Source of the DNA: Hydrogenimonas cancrithermarum
GTDB lineage: Bacteria > Campylobacterota > Campylobacteria > Campylobacterales > Hydrogenimonadaceae
DNA: 64,000 nucleotides
Reading direction: 5' to 3'
Assembly (NCBI RefSeq): GCF_030296055.1
Contig: NZ_AP027370.1
Coordinates: 1,972,501 to 2,036,500, forward strand
The position numbers and the translations under genes are program-made. The notes under the pieces were generated by a model. That model worked only from the letters and a program-made list of their open reading frames with translations. It did no database searches and was not told where the DNA came from. Shown piece after piece: positions 26,049 to 35,283 of this stretch. Numbering within the stretch: the first letter of the stretch is position 1; every line of letters starts with the position of its first letter.

Positions 26049-27848
26049 GTGGAGCTTGACCATCCGCTGGAATCCTGCACGCTGCTATATGTCGAGAACG
26101 ATAAGGAAGCACGCAGGTTTTTCATACCTTTTTTGGCTCCACGTGTCAAAACACTTTGGGTGGCACACAATGCGAAAGCGGCGCTCGATCTTTATGAAAG
26201 ACATCGTCCCGATATCGTTTTGACCGATTTGAAGATGCCGAAAATGGACGGTGTCGAACTCGCGAAAATCATACGGCGGGAGGCGCGTGAGACTCCCATC
26301 GTTTTGATGGCCGCTTTCAGCGAACAACACCACCTGTTCGCCGCCATCGAAGCGAGAATCGATGCCTTTGTTCCCAAACCGGTCAAAGTGAACGAACTGC
26401 TCCGTACGCTCGAGGATATTGCAAAAAAAATCGTTTATGACCGGGTACAGTCGCAGGTACAGGCCAAAATGGCGCAGCACTATCTGGCGATCGAAGAGGA
26501 GGCGCTGCTTATCTATATCGATAAAGATGGCCGGATCAAACAGGTGAATGAATCGATGGCGCTTCGGCTCAACTATCCGCTCGATATTCTGATCGGGGAA
26601 CCTTTCGAAAGTCTTGTTTTCAAAGATGACCACTTCAACCGATATTATCCGCTCTTCGAGGCAATCAGGAATGGGGATAGCTGGCACGGTGAGCTACATC
26701 TTGTCACGCAGCTCGATCATGAGTTGATTTTCAAGGCCACCTTGGTGCCGATCTACGAGATCAACAGTACCTCTTTTCAACTCATGCTTCTGCTCGAAGA
26801 TATTACGGAGCTCGTCAATTACAGAAAAATCCTGAAAAACGAATTGGACGAAACGCAAAATACACTGCAGGAGAAGATCCATTTTCTCGAACAGTATCAA
26901 AATGCGATTAACGAAGGGACCGCTATCTGCCGCTTTCTGGAGGACGGAACGATACTCAAAACCGACAGCCGTTTCGATGAGATTTTCGGATACGAGAAAC
27001 GTGAGCTGGTGCGTCGCTCTTTTTACCAACTCTGTCCCAATATAGAAAAGAAACTTCGTCTAAAAATCAAGGAAACGGTCCAAAAGCGTACTGTATTGAG
27101 AAGCAGGATTCGCTGCCAGGATAAAGAGAACATCATCCATGTGGCCGATTCTGTTTTTATTCCGATTTATAAAGTCAATGGGAAAATCGAGGAGATTATA
27201 AGTATACACAACGATATCACCGATATTATAAAGCTCAACGAAGAGATCAAAAATACGCAAAAAGAGCTTCTTTATATTCTCGGAGAGGTGGCGGAAAGCC
27301 GATCACAGGAGACGGGGTATCATGTCAAGAGGGTTGCGGAATACAGCCGGATATTGGGACGGCTCGCCGGTTTGAGCGATGAAGAGGTCGACCTGTTGGG
27401 GATCGTCGCTCCGATGCACGATGTCGGCAAGATCGCGATTCCGGATGCGATACTGCTCAAACCCGGAAAACTGGATGCCGAAGAGCGTGCCATCATGCAG
27501 ACACATGCATCGATCGGCGGTGAACTCTTTGGCCATTCGGAACGCCCTTTTATGAAGGCGGCGCGTATCGTCGCGCTGGAACATCATGAAAATTACGACG
27601 GCAGCGGGTACCCAATGGGGAAGAAGGGGCGAGAGATCCACATTTTTGGCCGAATCGTGGCGATAGCGGATGTATTTGATGCCTTGAGTATGGACCGTGT
27701 CTATAAAAAAGGGTGGCCGATCGAAGAGATAGTCGCTTTTTTGAAAGAGGAGAGGGGGAGAAAGTTCGATCCCCATCTGATCGACCTCTTTTTGAAACAT
27801 CTGGAGCTCTTTCTTGCAGTACGCGACAAACAGAAGGATATTTTTTGA
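26049..27848 (+). CDS. Response regulator with PAS-like domains and HD-GYP phosphodiesterase
   Basis: The start is GTG 26049, the only in-frame start before the receiver domain. The 599-residue protein has a receiver domain (phosphoacceptor Asp 60 in VLTDLKMPKMDG), two PAS-like regions (about 150-270 and 290-405), and an HD-GYP domain. The domain shows YHVKRVAEYS, MHDVGKIAIPD, HHENYDGSGYP and IVAIADVFDAL, so all metal ligands and the GYP signature are present. It should hydrolyse c-di-GMP to pGpG or GMP. It converges with a diguanylate cyclase response regulator eight bases away. No kinase is adjacent. Confidence 0.92.
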   Translation: MELDHPLESCTLLYVENDKEARRFFIPFLAPRVKTLWVAHNAKAALDLYERHRPDIVLTDLKMPKMDGVELAKIIRREARETPIVLMAAFSEQHHLFAAIEARIDAFVPKPVKVNELLRTLEDIAKKIVYDRVQSQVQAKMAQHYLAIEEEALLIYIDKDGRIKQVNESMALRLNYPLDILIGEPFESLVFKDDHFNRYYPLFEAIRNGDSWHGELHLVTQLDHELIFKATLVPIYEINSTSFQLMLLLEDITELVNYRKILKNELDETQNTLQEKIHFLEQYQNAINEGTAICRFLEDGTILKTDSRFDEIFGYEKRELVRRSFYQLCPNIEKKLRLKIKETVQKRTVLRSRIRCQDKENIIHVADSVFIPIYKVNGKIEEIISIHNDITDIIKLNEEIKNTQKELLYILGEVAESRSQETGYHVKRVAEYSRILGRLAGLSDEEVDLLGIVAPMHDVGKIAIPDAILLKPGKLDAEERAIMQTHASIGGELFGHSERPFMKAARIVALEHHENYDGSGYPMGKKGREIHIFGRIVAIADVFDALSMDRVYKKGWPIEEIVAFLKEERGRKFDPHLIDLFLKHLELFLAVRDKQKDIF

Positions 27849-27856
27849 GAAGGGTT

Positions 27857-29635
27857 CTAATAGGCGATACGGTTTCGACCCAGCCTTTTGGCTTCGTACA
27901 TTTTGGAATCGGCTTTCGAGATGAGTGTATCGAGCGTTAGCGCGGACTCCCATTCCGCAGCACCGAAACTTGCGGTGATGGGAACGGGAATGTTGCCGTT
28001 TCTGCTTTCGATCTGTTCCCGAAGTTTTCGGGCGATTTGGATGGTATCTGAGAGCGGTGTCTCCGGCAGGATAATCAGAAACTCTTCACCTCCCCATCGA
28101 ATGATGGAATCGGTCGATCGAAGAGAGTTTTTGATGGCTTTTACAGCTTTGATCAAAACGTTGTCCCCGATCGTATGACCATAGGTATCGTTGATTCGCT
28201 TGAAATGGTCTATATCGAAAAAGATGACGGAAAAGGTGTGGCCGTAGCGTTTGGCCCGGGCGATCTCGTGCTCGAGAATCTCGATACCTCTGTGGCGGTT
28301 GAGGCTTCCGGTCAGTTTATCGGTATGTGCAAGCCTGTCGAGTTTCATGATCAGTGCATCGCGTTCGAGTTTCGCCTGGATCGATTCCATGCCGAAGGTG
28401 ACGGTATCGGTGACGCTCTGCCATAGATCCAGCTCCTCTTTGTCGAATGTGTGGTATCGGCTGAACAGAAGAGACAAGACACCCGCTGCTTGCTTTTTCG
28501 ATTGGATTTTCATCGGTATGGAGATGACGGTGACGATACTCTCTTTTGAGAGTATCTCTTTGAGCGGCGATTGCGCCAGATGGGAGATATCGTCAATGAA
28601 AACTATCTGATTGTGTTTTGCGCAAAGAAAAAAGGGAAGGTAGCGGAACTCGTTCCCTTTTTTTGCAAGATCGATAGGCTCGGGTATCAGCCTTTCGAAA
28701 TCGATTGAAGTTCCTGTAGGAAAAAAACCTGGCTCCAGCCAAGAGGCTTTTTGAATCGTGATGAAACTGGCGACCTCCGGATCGATCTCACCGAGCCTGT
28801 TGACAACATCTTGCAAAAACTCTTCGATACTGCGTGAAGAGATGATTTTCTGACTGATTTCCGCATGAAATTTCATCAGAGATTTTATGTAAAATTCTTT
28901 TTCGAGCCTCTCCCTGATCTGTTTGTTGGAACGGATAATACAATCGATCGGGTGCCATTGTGTGATGAACTTTTTGCCATGTTCCGGATCTGTTGCACTG
29001 GTGGTAGAACCGTTCATGACGATTTCCGATCCATCTTTCTTTCTAAAAATGGCATGAATATGTTCGTTTCCGTTCGCTTGAGACAGCCGTTTGAGCAAAA
29101 GAGAATGATCGGTGTCGTGCAGAGGGTTGAACACTCTCTCTATCGGTCGGGAAAGCAACTCATCTTTATGGAACCCGAGGAGTTTTGCAAAAGTGTCGCT
29201 TATGGAGAGAATAGTGCCTTCTTCCGAAAACTCCAATGTCAAAAATGTATGATACATACTTTTGAAAAAGTCCCGGATCGTTTCGACGAGCTTGTCCGGT
29301 TCAGAGCTTTTGGAGATATATTGGGTGATTCCGAGTTTGATGGCATCGGTGAGATAGAGTGTGTCATCGAACGCTGTCGTGACGAAAATCGGTGTTTCGG
29401 GCTTTTTCGTTTTGATCTTTTTGATCATTTCGAGACCGTTCATGTTGGGCATCATGAAATCGGTCACGATCGCATCGGGGTCGTTTTCCAGAAAGAGTCG
29501 AAGACCCTCTTCTCCATCGCGAGCCGTATAGAGTATGTCGACATGTTTCTGGAGGTGGGAAGAGATCTTTCGACGGATGATCTCATCATCTTCGACATAG
29601 ACCACTTTGATAGGTAGCTTTTGAAATTCCTGCAA
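27857..29635 (-). CDS. Response regulator diguanylate cyclase with PAS and GAF-like domains
   Basis: The 592-residue protein has a receiver domain (phosphoacceptor Asp 59 in AIVTDFMMPNMNG), a PAS domain (about 130-240), a GAF-like region (about 255-425) and a GGDEF domain whose active site reads GGEEF at 515-519. RSTD at 506-509 sits exactly five residues before it and forms a product-inhibition I-site. It should make c-di-GMP when phosphorylated. The HD-GYP response regulator with a similar receiver converges on it, so the two may act as an antagonistic pair. Confidence 0.93.
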   Translation of the reverse strand: MQEFQKLPIKVVYVEDDEIIRRKISSHLQKHVDILYTARDGEEGLRLFLENDPDAIVTDFMMPNMNGLEMIKKIKTKKPETPIFVTTAFDDTLYLTDAIKLGITQYISKSSEPDKLVETIRDFFKSMYHTFLTLEFSEEGTILSISDTFAKLLGFHKDELLSRPIERVFNPLHDTDHSLLLKRLSQANGNEHIHAIFRKKDGSEIVMNGSTTSATDPEHGKKFITQWHPIDCIIRSNKQIRERLEKEFYIKSLMKFHAEISQKIISSRSIEEFLQDVVNRLGEIDPEVASFITIQKASWLEPGFFPTGTSIDFERLIPEPIDLAKKGNEFRYLPFFLCAKHNQIVFIDDISHLAQSPLKEILSKESIVTVISIPMKIQSKKQAAGVLSLLFSRYHTFDKEELDLWQSVTDTVTFGMESIQAKLERDALIMKLDRLAHTDKLTGSLNRHRGIEILEHEIARAKRYGHTFSVIFFDIDHFKRINDTYGHTIGDNVLIKAVKAIKNSLRSTDSIIRWGGEEFLIILPETPLSDTIQIARKLREQIESRNGNIPVPITASFGAAEWESALTLDTLISKADSKMYEAKRLGRNRIAY

Positions 29636-29715
29636 AAACCGTTCCCTTTTTGCGTAATACGATACAGCAAATCATATTTTGATAAATAATAACATACTTA
29701 TGTTTCTTTAAACTT

Positions 29716-29759
29716 AAATTAGAGTAATTTGTACTTTTTTGCATTAAATTAGATAGAAT
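29716..29759 (+). promoter_or_regulatory. Promoter region with palindrome upstream of the Cu/Zn permease gene
   Basis: AAATTA-GAG-TAATTT (29716-29730) is a perfect inverted repeat, and a third AAATTA lies at 29746-29751. TTGTAC at 29729-29734 and TAGAAT at 29754-29759 are 19 bases apart, a long spacer like those of MerR-controlled metal promoters. Base composition here is very A+T-rich, so chance repeats are possible. Confidence 0.4.
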
Positions 29760-29818
29760 CACCACGGTAGTATGATTAAAATATTTGATAATAGCTCATC
29801 TAACCGGAAAGGTTGGGA

Positions 29819-30946
29819 ATGGATCTTTTTTTCGCTTTTTCGATGGCGCTTTGGGAATTGACGGGTGCCATGGCACCCTTTATACTCTTCGGACTCTTTT
29901 TCGCAGGCCTGTTGCATGAACTGGTCCCCGGCGATTTCGTTCAAAAACATTTGGGGCGTGACAATGTCGTATCCGTCATCAAGTCGACGTTTTTCGGGAT
30001 TCCTCTGCCTGTCTGCTCGTGCGGGGTCATACCGCTGGCGGCGGCAATTAAAAAAGAGGGGGCGAGCCGGGGTTCGGTGCTCAGTTTTCTTATCTCGACA
30101 CCGATTACCGGGGTCGATTCGATTTTGGCGACATTCGGAATGTTCGGCTGGATTTTTACACTATATCGGGTCGTTACATCGGTCGTCATTGCCTTCGTTG
30201 CCGGAATTTTGACCAATTTTTACGGGGAAAAAGAGGAGAAAGCAGTGGCAAAACCTCTCTTTTCGGAAGCTGCACCTGAAGCATTGCAGGGGGCTGCTTT
30301 TGTCGCGATCCAACCGCAAGAAAGCGGCTCATGCGGCTGTGATGATGTGTGTGCCGAAAGGAAAACGAAGCGCTTTTCGATGAAAGAGGCGATGCGCTAC
30401 GGTTTTGTGACTCTGATGGGCGATATCGCCAAGCCACTCCTGTGGGGGCTTCTGATCGGTGCGGCGATTACCGTGGCGATTCCGGAAAACTTTGGAGAGT
30501 GGCTTGCGGACTATAGTTGGCTGGGATATTTTATCGTTATTCTCATCGCCGTACCGATGTATGTGTGTGCTACCGCGAGCCTTCCCATTGCCGCTTCGTT
30601 GGTACTTGGCGGTGTAAGTCTTGGAGCGGCCTTCGTCTTTTTGAGTGCTGGGCCGGCGACCAACACCGTGACGATGGGAGTGGTCAAAAAGATGCTTGGC
30701 CCCCGTTCACTCGCGATCTATCTTGCGACAATCATCATCGGGTCGCTGCTGTTCGGCCTCGGGCTCGATCTCTTTTTCGATTCGTTTCAGATCGATCCGC
30801 GTTCTGTCGTCCATCTTGAAGAGGAGGGCGGCTGGGTGGCGATCTCCTCTTCGCTTGTGCTGTGGGCATTGATCGTCTGGTTCGTTGCGCAACCGCTGTT
30901 TCGTAAACAGAGCTGTTGCAGCCAAGGGAGTTGTTGTGAAAAATAG
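29819..30946 (+). CDS. SO_0444-like Cu/Zn efflux permease (DUF318 family)
   Basis: I start at ATG 29819, eight bases after GGAAAGG. The 375-residue protein has about eight membrane helices and the permease signature PVCSCGVIPLAAAIKKEGAS near residue 60, followed by FLISTPITGVDS. Additional cysteine clusters occur in the central loop (SCGCDDVC) and at the C-terminus (SCCSQGSCC). These suit soft-metal binding. Proteins of this type export copper or zinc or traffic them across the inner membrane. The second half repeats the helix bundle (VCATASLPIAASLVLGG). Confidence 0.8.
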   Translation: MDLFFAFSMALWELTGAMAPFILFGLFFAGLLHELVPGDFVQKHLGRDNVVSVIKSTFFGIPLPVCSCGVIPLAAAIKKEGASRGSVLSFLISTPITGVDSILATFGMFGWIFTLYRVVTSVVIAFVAGILTNFYGEKEEKAVAKPLFSEAAPEALQGAAFVAIQPQESGSCGCDDVCAERKTKRFSMKEAMRYGFVTLMGDIAKPLLWGLLIGAAITVAIPENFGEWLADYSWLGYFIVILIAVPMYVCATASLPIAASLVLGGVSLGAAFVFLSAGPATNTVTMGVVKKMLGPRSLAIYLATIIIGSLLFGLGLDLFFDSFQIDPRSVVHLEEEGGWVAISSSLVLWALIVWFVAQPLFRKQSCCSQGSCCEK

Positions 30947-31056
30947 ATCTGGCGTTGTGCGATACGCTCCGTTATACGCCTCGTTTCCAAAATGCATCAC
31001 ATTTGGAAGTGGCGATTTTTGGGTAGAATTGTCCCATCTGAATGTGAGGAGCCGAA

Positions 31057-32880
31057 TTGTCGAATAAAACGGTTGACGTGTTAAAAGAGATTTTCGGACA
31101 TACCGGGTTTCGGCCTCTGCAGAAAGAGGCGGTCGATACGACGCTGCAAAACCGAGATCTGCTGATGATCCTTCCCACTGGCGGCGGCAAGTCGCTCTGC
31201 TATCAGCTTCCCGCACTTCTCAAGAAGGGGGTGACAGTGGTCGTCTCTCCGCTTCTGGCACTGATGCACGACCAGGTGCGTGCATTGAAAATGCAAGGCA
31301 TCGCTGCGGAGATGATCGGCTCGATGCAGACGCCGCAAGAGATCGGCGAGATCGTCACACGACTTCGTAACGGTGAACTGAAACTTCTCTACGTGGCGCC
31401 CGAGCGTTTTTCGGCCTACGGGTTTCTGGATCTTCTCAAATCGATCCCCATCGCGTCGTTTGTCATCGACGAAGCGCACTGTGTGAGTGAGTGGGGTCAC
31501 GAATTTCGCGAAGATTACCGGCGTCTGCATCTGCTCAAGGAGCAGTTCCCGAACGTTCCCGTCTCCGCATTCACCGCGACGGCGACATCTCAGGTAGAGG
31601 CGGACATCGTCCGCCAGCTCGGGCTGAAGAGTCCCGTGCGGCTTCGCGGATCGGTCTACCGGGAGAATCTTCTGGTGCGTGCCGAACCGCGCATTGGCGA
31701 TGGGAAGCGTCAGCTGTCGGAGTTTCTGGAGCGTTTTGAAGGTGAAAGCGGCATTGTCTACACCTTTACCCGCAACAGTGCCGAAACAGTGGCGGCCTAT
31801 CTTCAAAAAAGCGGCATCAAAGCGATGGCCTACCATGCAGGTTTGCCAAAAGAGGAGCGTCAGGCGGCGTATCGTGCCTTTGTCCACGACGAAGCCGCCG
31901 TCATCGTGGCGACTGTGGCATTTGGCATGGGAATCGACAAATCGAATATCCGTTACGTCGTCCATATGAGTATGCCCAAGACGCTTGAAAACTACTACCA
32001 GGAGATCGGCCGGGCGGGGCGTGACGGACTGCCGAGCGAAACACTATTGCTCTATAGCGCCGCCGATGCCGCGCAGCGCGCCTCGTTGATCGAAGGACTG
32101 GAAGAGGGAGGCTACAGGCAGAGCGCTTTCGATAAACTCGAAAAGATGGTCGGCTACTGCCGCAGCGAGTCGTGCCGTCACCTGCAGCTGGCCGATTATT
32201 TCGGCGAATCGATGGATGCGTGTGGTACGAAGTGCGACAACTGTACGGCACCAACGCACGAACAGCGCGACATCACGATCGAAGCGCGTAAACTTCTTTC
32301 CGCGATCTACCGGACTTCCCAGCGGTTTGGGAAAAACCACATCATAGAGCTGCTGCGCGGGAGCGAAAACCGGAAGATACTTCAATTCGGGCACGAGCGC
32401 CTTTCTGTCTATGGGATCGGCAAGGAGCTGACGAAGGCGCAATGGGAGGTCGTGACGGAGCGGCTTCAGGAGCTTGGTGCGCTTGCACGGGGCGAACACC
32501 GAAACTTCACGATCACCGAAATCGGGGCAGAGATTCTCAAGGGGGGCGCATCGGTTTCGATCAAGGCGTCGCGTTTGGACGTGCAGGAGAAGAGAAAACG
32601 GACGCAAAAGGCGGATATGGGGGAAACGGGCGATTTCGATCGTGAAATTTTCGATGAATTGCGCAGAGTACGCAAAGCGATCGCAGACGAGAACCAGGTG
32701 CCCGCCTATATCGTCTTTGGCGATAAAACGCTTAAAGAGATGGCAGCAAAGCTCCCGCGAACGAAAGAACAGATGTTGGAGATAAGCGGTATCGGAGAGG
32801 TGAAGTTTTCCCGTTTCGGAGAGCCATTTTTGGAGCGTTGCCGCGAACTTGCCGAGCGGGTGCCCGTGCAGGAAGCGTAA
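31057..32880 (+). CDS. recQ: RecQ-type DNA helicase
   Basis: Translation starts at TTG 31057 after GAGGAG. The 607-residue protein has SF2 motifs: TGFRPLQKEAV, LPTGGGKSLCYQLPALL (Walker A), VIDEAHCVSEWGHEFREDYRRL (DEAH box and aromatic loop), and YYQEIGRAGRDG. A zinc-binding cysteine set (CRSESCRH...CGTKCDNC) and winged-helix RQC region follow. A C-terminal HRDC domain closes it (IFDELRRVRKAIADEN...). It unwinds branched DNA 3'-5' in recombination repair. TAGAAT at 31024-31029 is a possible -10 box with a poor -35. Confidence 0.95.
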   Translation: MSNKTVDVLKEIFGHTGFRPLQKEAVDTTLQNRDLLMILPTGGGKSLCYQLPALLKKGVTVVVSPLLALMHDQVRALKMQGIAAEMIGSMQTPQEIGEIVTRLRNGELKLLYVAPERFSAYGFLDLLKSIPIASFVIDEAHCVSEWGHEFREDYRRLHLLKEQFPNVPVSAFTATATSQVEADIVRQLGLKSPVRLRGSVYRENLLVRAEPRIGDGKRQLSEFLERFEGESGIVYTFTRNSAETVAAYLQKSGIKAMAYHAGLPKEERQAAYRAFVHDEAAVIVATVAFGMGIDKSNIRYVVHMSMPKTLENYYQEIGRAGRDGLPSETLLLYSAADAAQRASLIEGLEEGGYRQSAFDKLEKMVGYCRSESCRHLQLADYFGESMDACGTKCDNCTAPTHEQRDITIEARKLLSAIYRTSQRFGKNHIIELLRGSENRKILQFGHERLSVYGIGKELTKAQWEVVTERLQELGALARGEHRNFTITEIGAEILKGGASVSIKASRLDVQEKRKRTQKADMGETGDFDREIFDELRRVRKAIADENQVPAYIVFGDKTLKEMAAKLPRTKEQMLEISGIGEVKFSRFGEPFLERCRELAERVPVQEA

Positions 32881-32918
32881 GGTATCGGTATAATAGATTA
32901 TTTCAAAGGAGAGTGACG

Positions 32919-33194
32919 ATGGCAAAGTGTGAAGAGCTGAAAGAGCTGCTTGAGATCGAGGTGATTCCCGATATCGAAGAGGTGATCGACGCGTTGTTCG
33001 AGCAGATTGCCGAAGCCAAAAAGGCGGACGATGCAACGAAAGAGGAATATGCCCAGCTGCAGGAGCTGCGCGCTGCCTTTCTGGAGCTGCTTCACGACCT
33101 CGAAGCTGCAGATGTGAGCGAAGAGGAGTGTGCCGAAATCTTTTCTGAACTCGAAGAGATGATCGAAGTGTCACAGGAGGATGAGAGTGTGTGA
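32919..33194 (+). CDS. Small acidic helical protein of unknown function (first of a pair)
   Basis: AAAGGAG precedes ATG 32919 and TATAAT lies at 32889-32894. The 91-residue protein is acidic and nearly all helix (CEELKELLEIEVIPDIEEVIDALFEQIAEAK...), with single cysteines near residues 4 and 70. There is no signal peptide. The N-terminal xFQELIExDLIP/ELLEIEVIPD theme is shared with the next gene, so the two are likely paralogues. It overlaps that gene by a few codons. I recognise no family. Confidence 0.65.
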   Translation: MAKCEELKELLEIEVIPDIEEVIDALFEQIAEAKKADDATKEEYAQLQELRAAFLELLHDLEAADVSEEECAEIFSELEEMIEVSQEDESV

Positions 33195-33432
33195 GAGGTT
33201 TCAGGAACTGATTGAAAAGGATTTGATACCGTATATCACAGCCGCCAGAGACGAGTTCGCGCGCGAGGATGACGACGAGCGTGTCGAAGAGATGGAGGAT
33301 CTGATCCGTACATTCGTCGAGATCATCGACGATATCCAAAACGATATCATGGACGAATGGGAGTGTGGGGAACTTTACGAATCGTTCAAGCGTTCTCGTG
33401 AAAGCGGCGAGTTTTTGGATAAAATAAGTTGA
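33187..33432 (+). CDS. Small acidic helical protein of unknown function (second of a pair)
   Basis: AGGAGG at 33175-33180 touches ATG 33181 but is six bases from GTG 33187, so I prefer the GTG. The 81-residue protein is acidic and helical, starting with CERFQELIEKDLIPYI, which resembles the start of the preceding protein. The central stretch is rich in D and E (AREDDDERVEEMEDL). The gene lies in frame offset within the end of the previous one, which shows coupling. Chorismate mutase follows 24 bases later. Function is unknown. Confidence 0.6.
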   Translation: MCERFQELIEKDLIPYITAARDEFAREDDDERVEEMEDLIRTFVEIIDDIQNDIMDEWECGELYESFKRSRESGEFLDKIS

Positions 33433-33456
33433 AACAACCTGAAAAAGGGAATGGAG

Positions 33457-33756
33457 ATGGAAATCAAAACGTGTGATACATTGGAAGAACTGCGCACAGA
33501 GGTCGATAAAGTCGATGAGAAGATCGTCGAGTTGATCGCCGTGCGTAACCACTACATCAAGCAGGCAGCGAAGTTCAAGCATACGGTCGACGAGATCAAG
33601 GCGGACGAGCGGATCGAGGATATTTTAAACCATGTGCGTCATAAGGCATTGACACTCGGCGTCTCTCCCAACATGGTCGCCGATCTGTACAGACAGATGA
33701 TCGATGCGATGGTCGAAACGGAGATCGCCGAATTTCGCAACAAAGGCTCTTTTTAA
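33457..33756 (+). CDS. AroQ-class chorismate mutase-like protein
   Basis: AAGGGA at 33445-33450 is six bases from ATG 33457 and adjacent to ATG 33451, so I use 33457. The 99-residue protein has three helices with the AroQ pattern: ELRTEVDKVDEKIVELIAVRNHYIKQAAKFK, then ERIEDILNHVRHKALTLGVSP, then MVADLYRQMIDAMVETEIAEF. This matches chorismate mutase, which converts chorismate to prephenate, and the related isochorismate-pyruvate lyase PchB. The two cannot be told apart without structure. Context favours neither. Confidence 0.75.
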   Translation: MEIKTCDTLEELRTEVDKVDEKIVELIAVRNHYIKQAAKFKHTVDEIKADERIEDILNHVRHKALTLGVSPNMVADLYRQMIDAMVETEIAEFRNKGSF

Positions 33757-33760
33757 ACCA

Positions 33761-33788
33761 CTGAACCTCCATCTGGGCACTCTATAAT
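33761..33788 (+). promoter_or_regulatory. Probable fumC promoter with adjacent hairpin
   Basis: CTGAAC at 33761-33766 and a perfect TATAAT at 33783-33788 are 16 bases apart. Directly after it, GCTCTC (33789-33794) and GAGAGC (33803-33808) form a 6-base stem that would lie at the 5' end of the transcript, or it may end the upstream unit. Confidence 0.5.
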
Positions 33789-33876
33789 GCTCTCTCATAA
33801 GGGAGAGCTCTTCTTTGTAAGTACTGCACACTACTTGCACAATCAGATACTATTATCCGTTAAAAGGAGTTCTACC

Positions 33877-35274
33877 GTGAAATTCCGTATAGAAAAAGAT
33901 ACGATGGGAGAGGTCCGTGTTCCCGATGACAGATATTGGGGTGCCCAAACCCAGCGGAGTCTCGAAAACTTTCCCGTCGGGCGTGAAACGATGCCCTTGG
34001 AGATCATCCATGCCTACGGTTTTCTGAAAAAGGCGTGTGCCGAGGTCAACCATGAATTGGACACACTGGATGAAAAAAAGGCCGATGCGATAGCCAAAGC
34101 GTGCGACGAGTTGATTGCGGGAGTTCTCGACGACCATTTTCCTCTCAAAGTGTGGCAGACGGGAAGCGGAACGCAGAGCCATATGAACGTGAACGAAGTG
34201 ATCGCCAATCGGGCGACGGAGATTCTCGGTGGCGATTTCAGAAAAGAGAAACTGGTCCATCCAAACGATGATGTCAATATGGCGCAAAGCTCCAACGACA
34301 CCTTTCCGACCGCCATGCGCATTGCCGTGCTTTCCTCTTTGAAACTCGTTTTGCTTCCGGCGCTCGAACAGCTCGGGGAAGCGCTGGAAGAGAAGGTACG
34401 GGCGTTCGATAATATTGTCAAAATAGGGCGTACCCATCTGCAAGATGCCACACCATTGACGCTTGGACAGGAGTTTTCCGGCTATGTGGCGATGATGGAT
34501 GCGGCGAAAATGCAGATTGAAGAGGCGATGGGATGGTGTGCCCAGCTTCCGATCGGAGGCACGGCCGTCGGAACCGGGATCAATGCACCGAAAGATTTCG
34601 ATAAAAGGGTGGTCGAAAGAGTCAACAGTTATTTTAACGGCACCTTGACGTTTGCGGTGCAGCCGAACAAGTTTCACGGCTTGACCTCTCATGATGCGGA
34701 AACCGTGACAAGTGGTGTCCTCAAAGCGCTGGCGGCCAATCTCATGAAGATCGCCAACGACATCCGCTGGATGGCATCGGGGCCGCGCTGTGGCATCGGG
34801 GAGATCACGATACCGGCGAACGAGCCTGGAAGCTCCATTATGCCCGGCAAGGTCAATCCGACGCAGGTGGAGATGGTAACGATGGTCGCCGTGCAGGTAA
34901 TGGGCAACGATGCGGCGATCGGGTTTGCGGCGAGTCAGGGAAACTTCGAACTCAACGTATTCAAACCGGTCATCGCCTCCAACCTTCTGCATTCGATCCG
35001 GCTTCTCGGCGATGCGATGCGGAGTTTCGCGACCCGCTGCGTCGAGGGCATCGAACCCAACCGTGAGAAGATCGAAGCCCATCTTCACAACTCTTTAATG
35101 CTCGTCACGGCACTCAACGAGCATATCGGGTACGAAAAGGCGGCGCAGATCGCGAAAAAGGCGTATGAAGAGAATTTGACGCTCAAAGAGGCTGTCCTTG
35201 CACTCGGCTATCTGAGTGCGGAGGCGTTCGATCGGTGGGTCGATCCTTTGAAAATGGTAGGCAAAGTGGTATAA
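33877..35274 (+). CDS. fumC: Class II fumarate hydratase
   Basis: AAAAGGAG precedes GTG 33877, which I take as start; the open frame further upstream has no ribosome site. The 465-residue protein has the family signatures [68 protein letters not shown] and the active-site loop [13 protein letters not shown]. It hydrates fumarate to malate, in the oxidative or reductive TCA cycle. Aspartase shares the fold, but the GSGTQSHMN and HLQDATPL sequences are those of fumarase. Confidence 0.95.
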   Translation: MKFRIEKDTMGEVRVPDDRYWGAQTQRSLENFPVGRETMPLEIIHAYGFLKKACAEVNHELDTLDEKKADAIAKACDELIAGVLDDHFPLKVWQTGSGTQSHMNVNEVIANRATEILGGDFRKEKLVHPNDDVNMAQSSNDTFPTAMRIAVLSSLKLVLLPALEQLGEALEEKVRAFDNIVKIGRTHLQDATPLTLGQEFSGYVAMMDAAKMQIEEAMGWCAQLPIGGTAVGTGINAPKDFDKRVVERVNSYFNGTLTFAVQPNKFHGLTSHDAETVTSGVLKALAANLMKIANDIRWMASGPRCGIGEITIPANEPGSSIMPGKVNPTQVEMVTMVAVQVMGNDAAIGFAASQGNFELNVFKPVIASNLLHSIRLLGDAMRSFATRCVEGIEPNREKIEAHLHNSLMLVTALNEHIGYEKAAQIAKKAYEENLTLKEAVLALGYLSAEAFDRWVDPLKMVGKVV

Positions 35275-35283
35275 AGGCGATTC

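Noticed and set aside
33853-35088. Minus-strand open frame opposite fumC
   Set aside because: The plus strand carries all fumarase signatures; the antisense frame has no family features.
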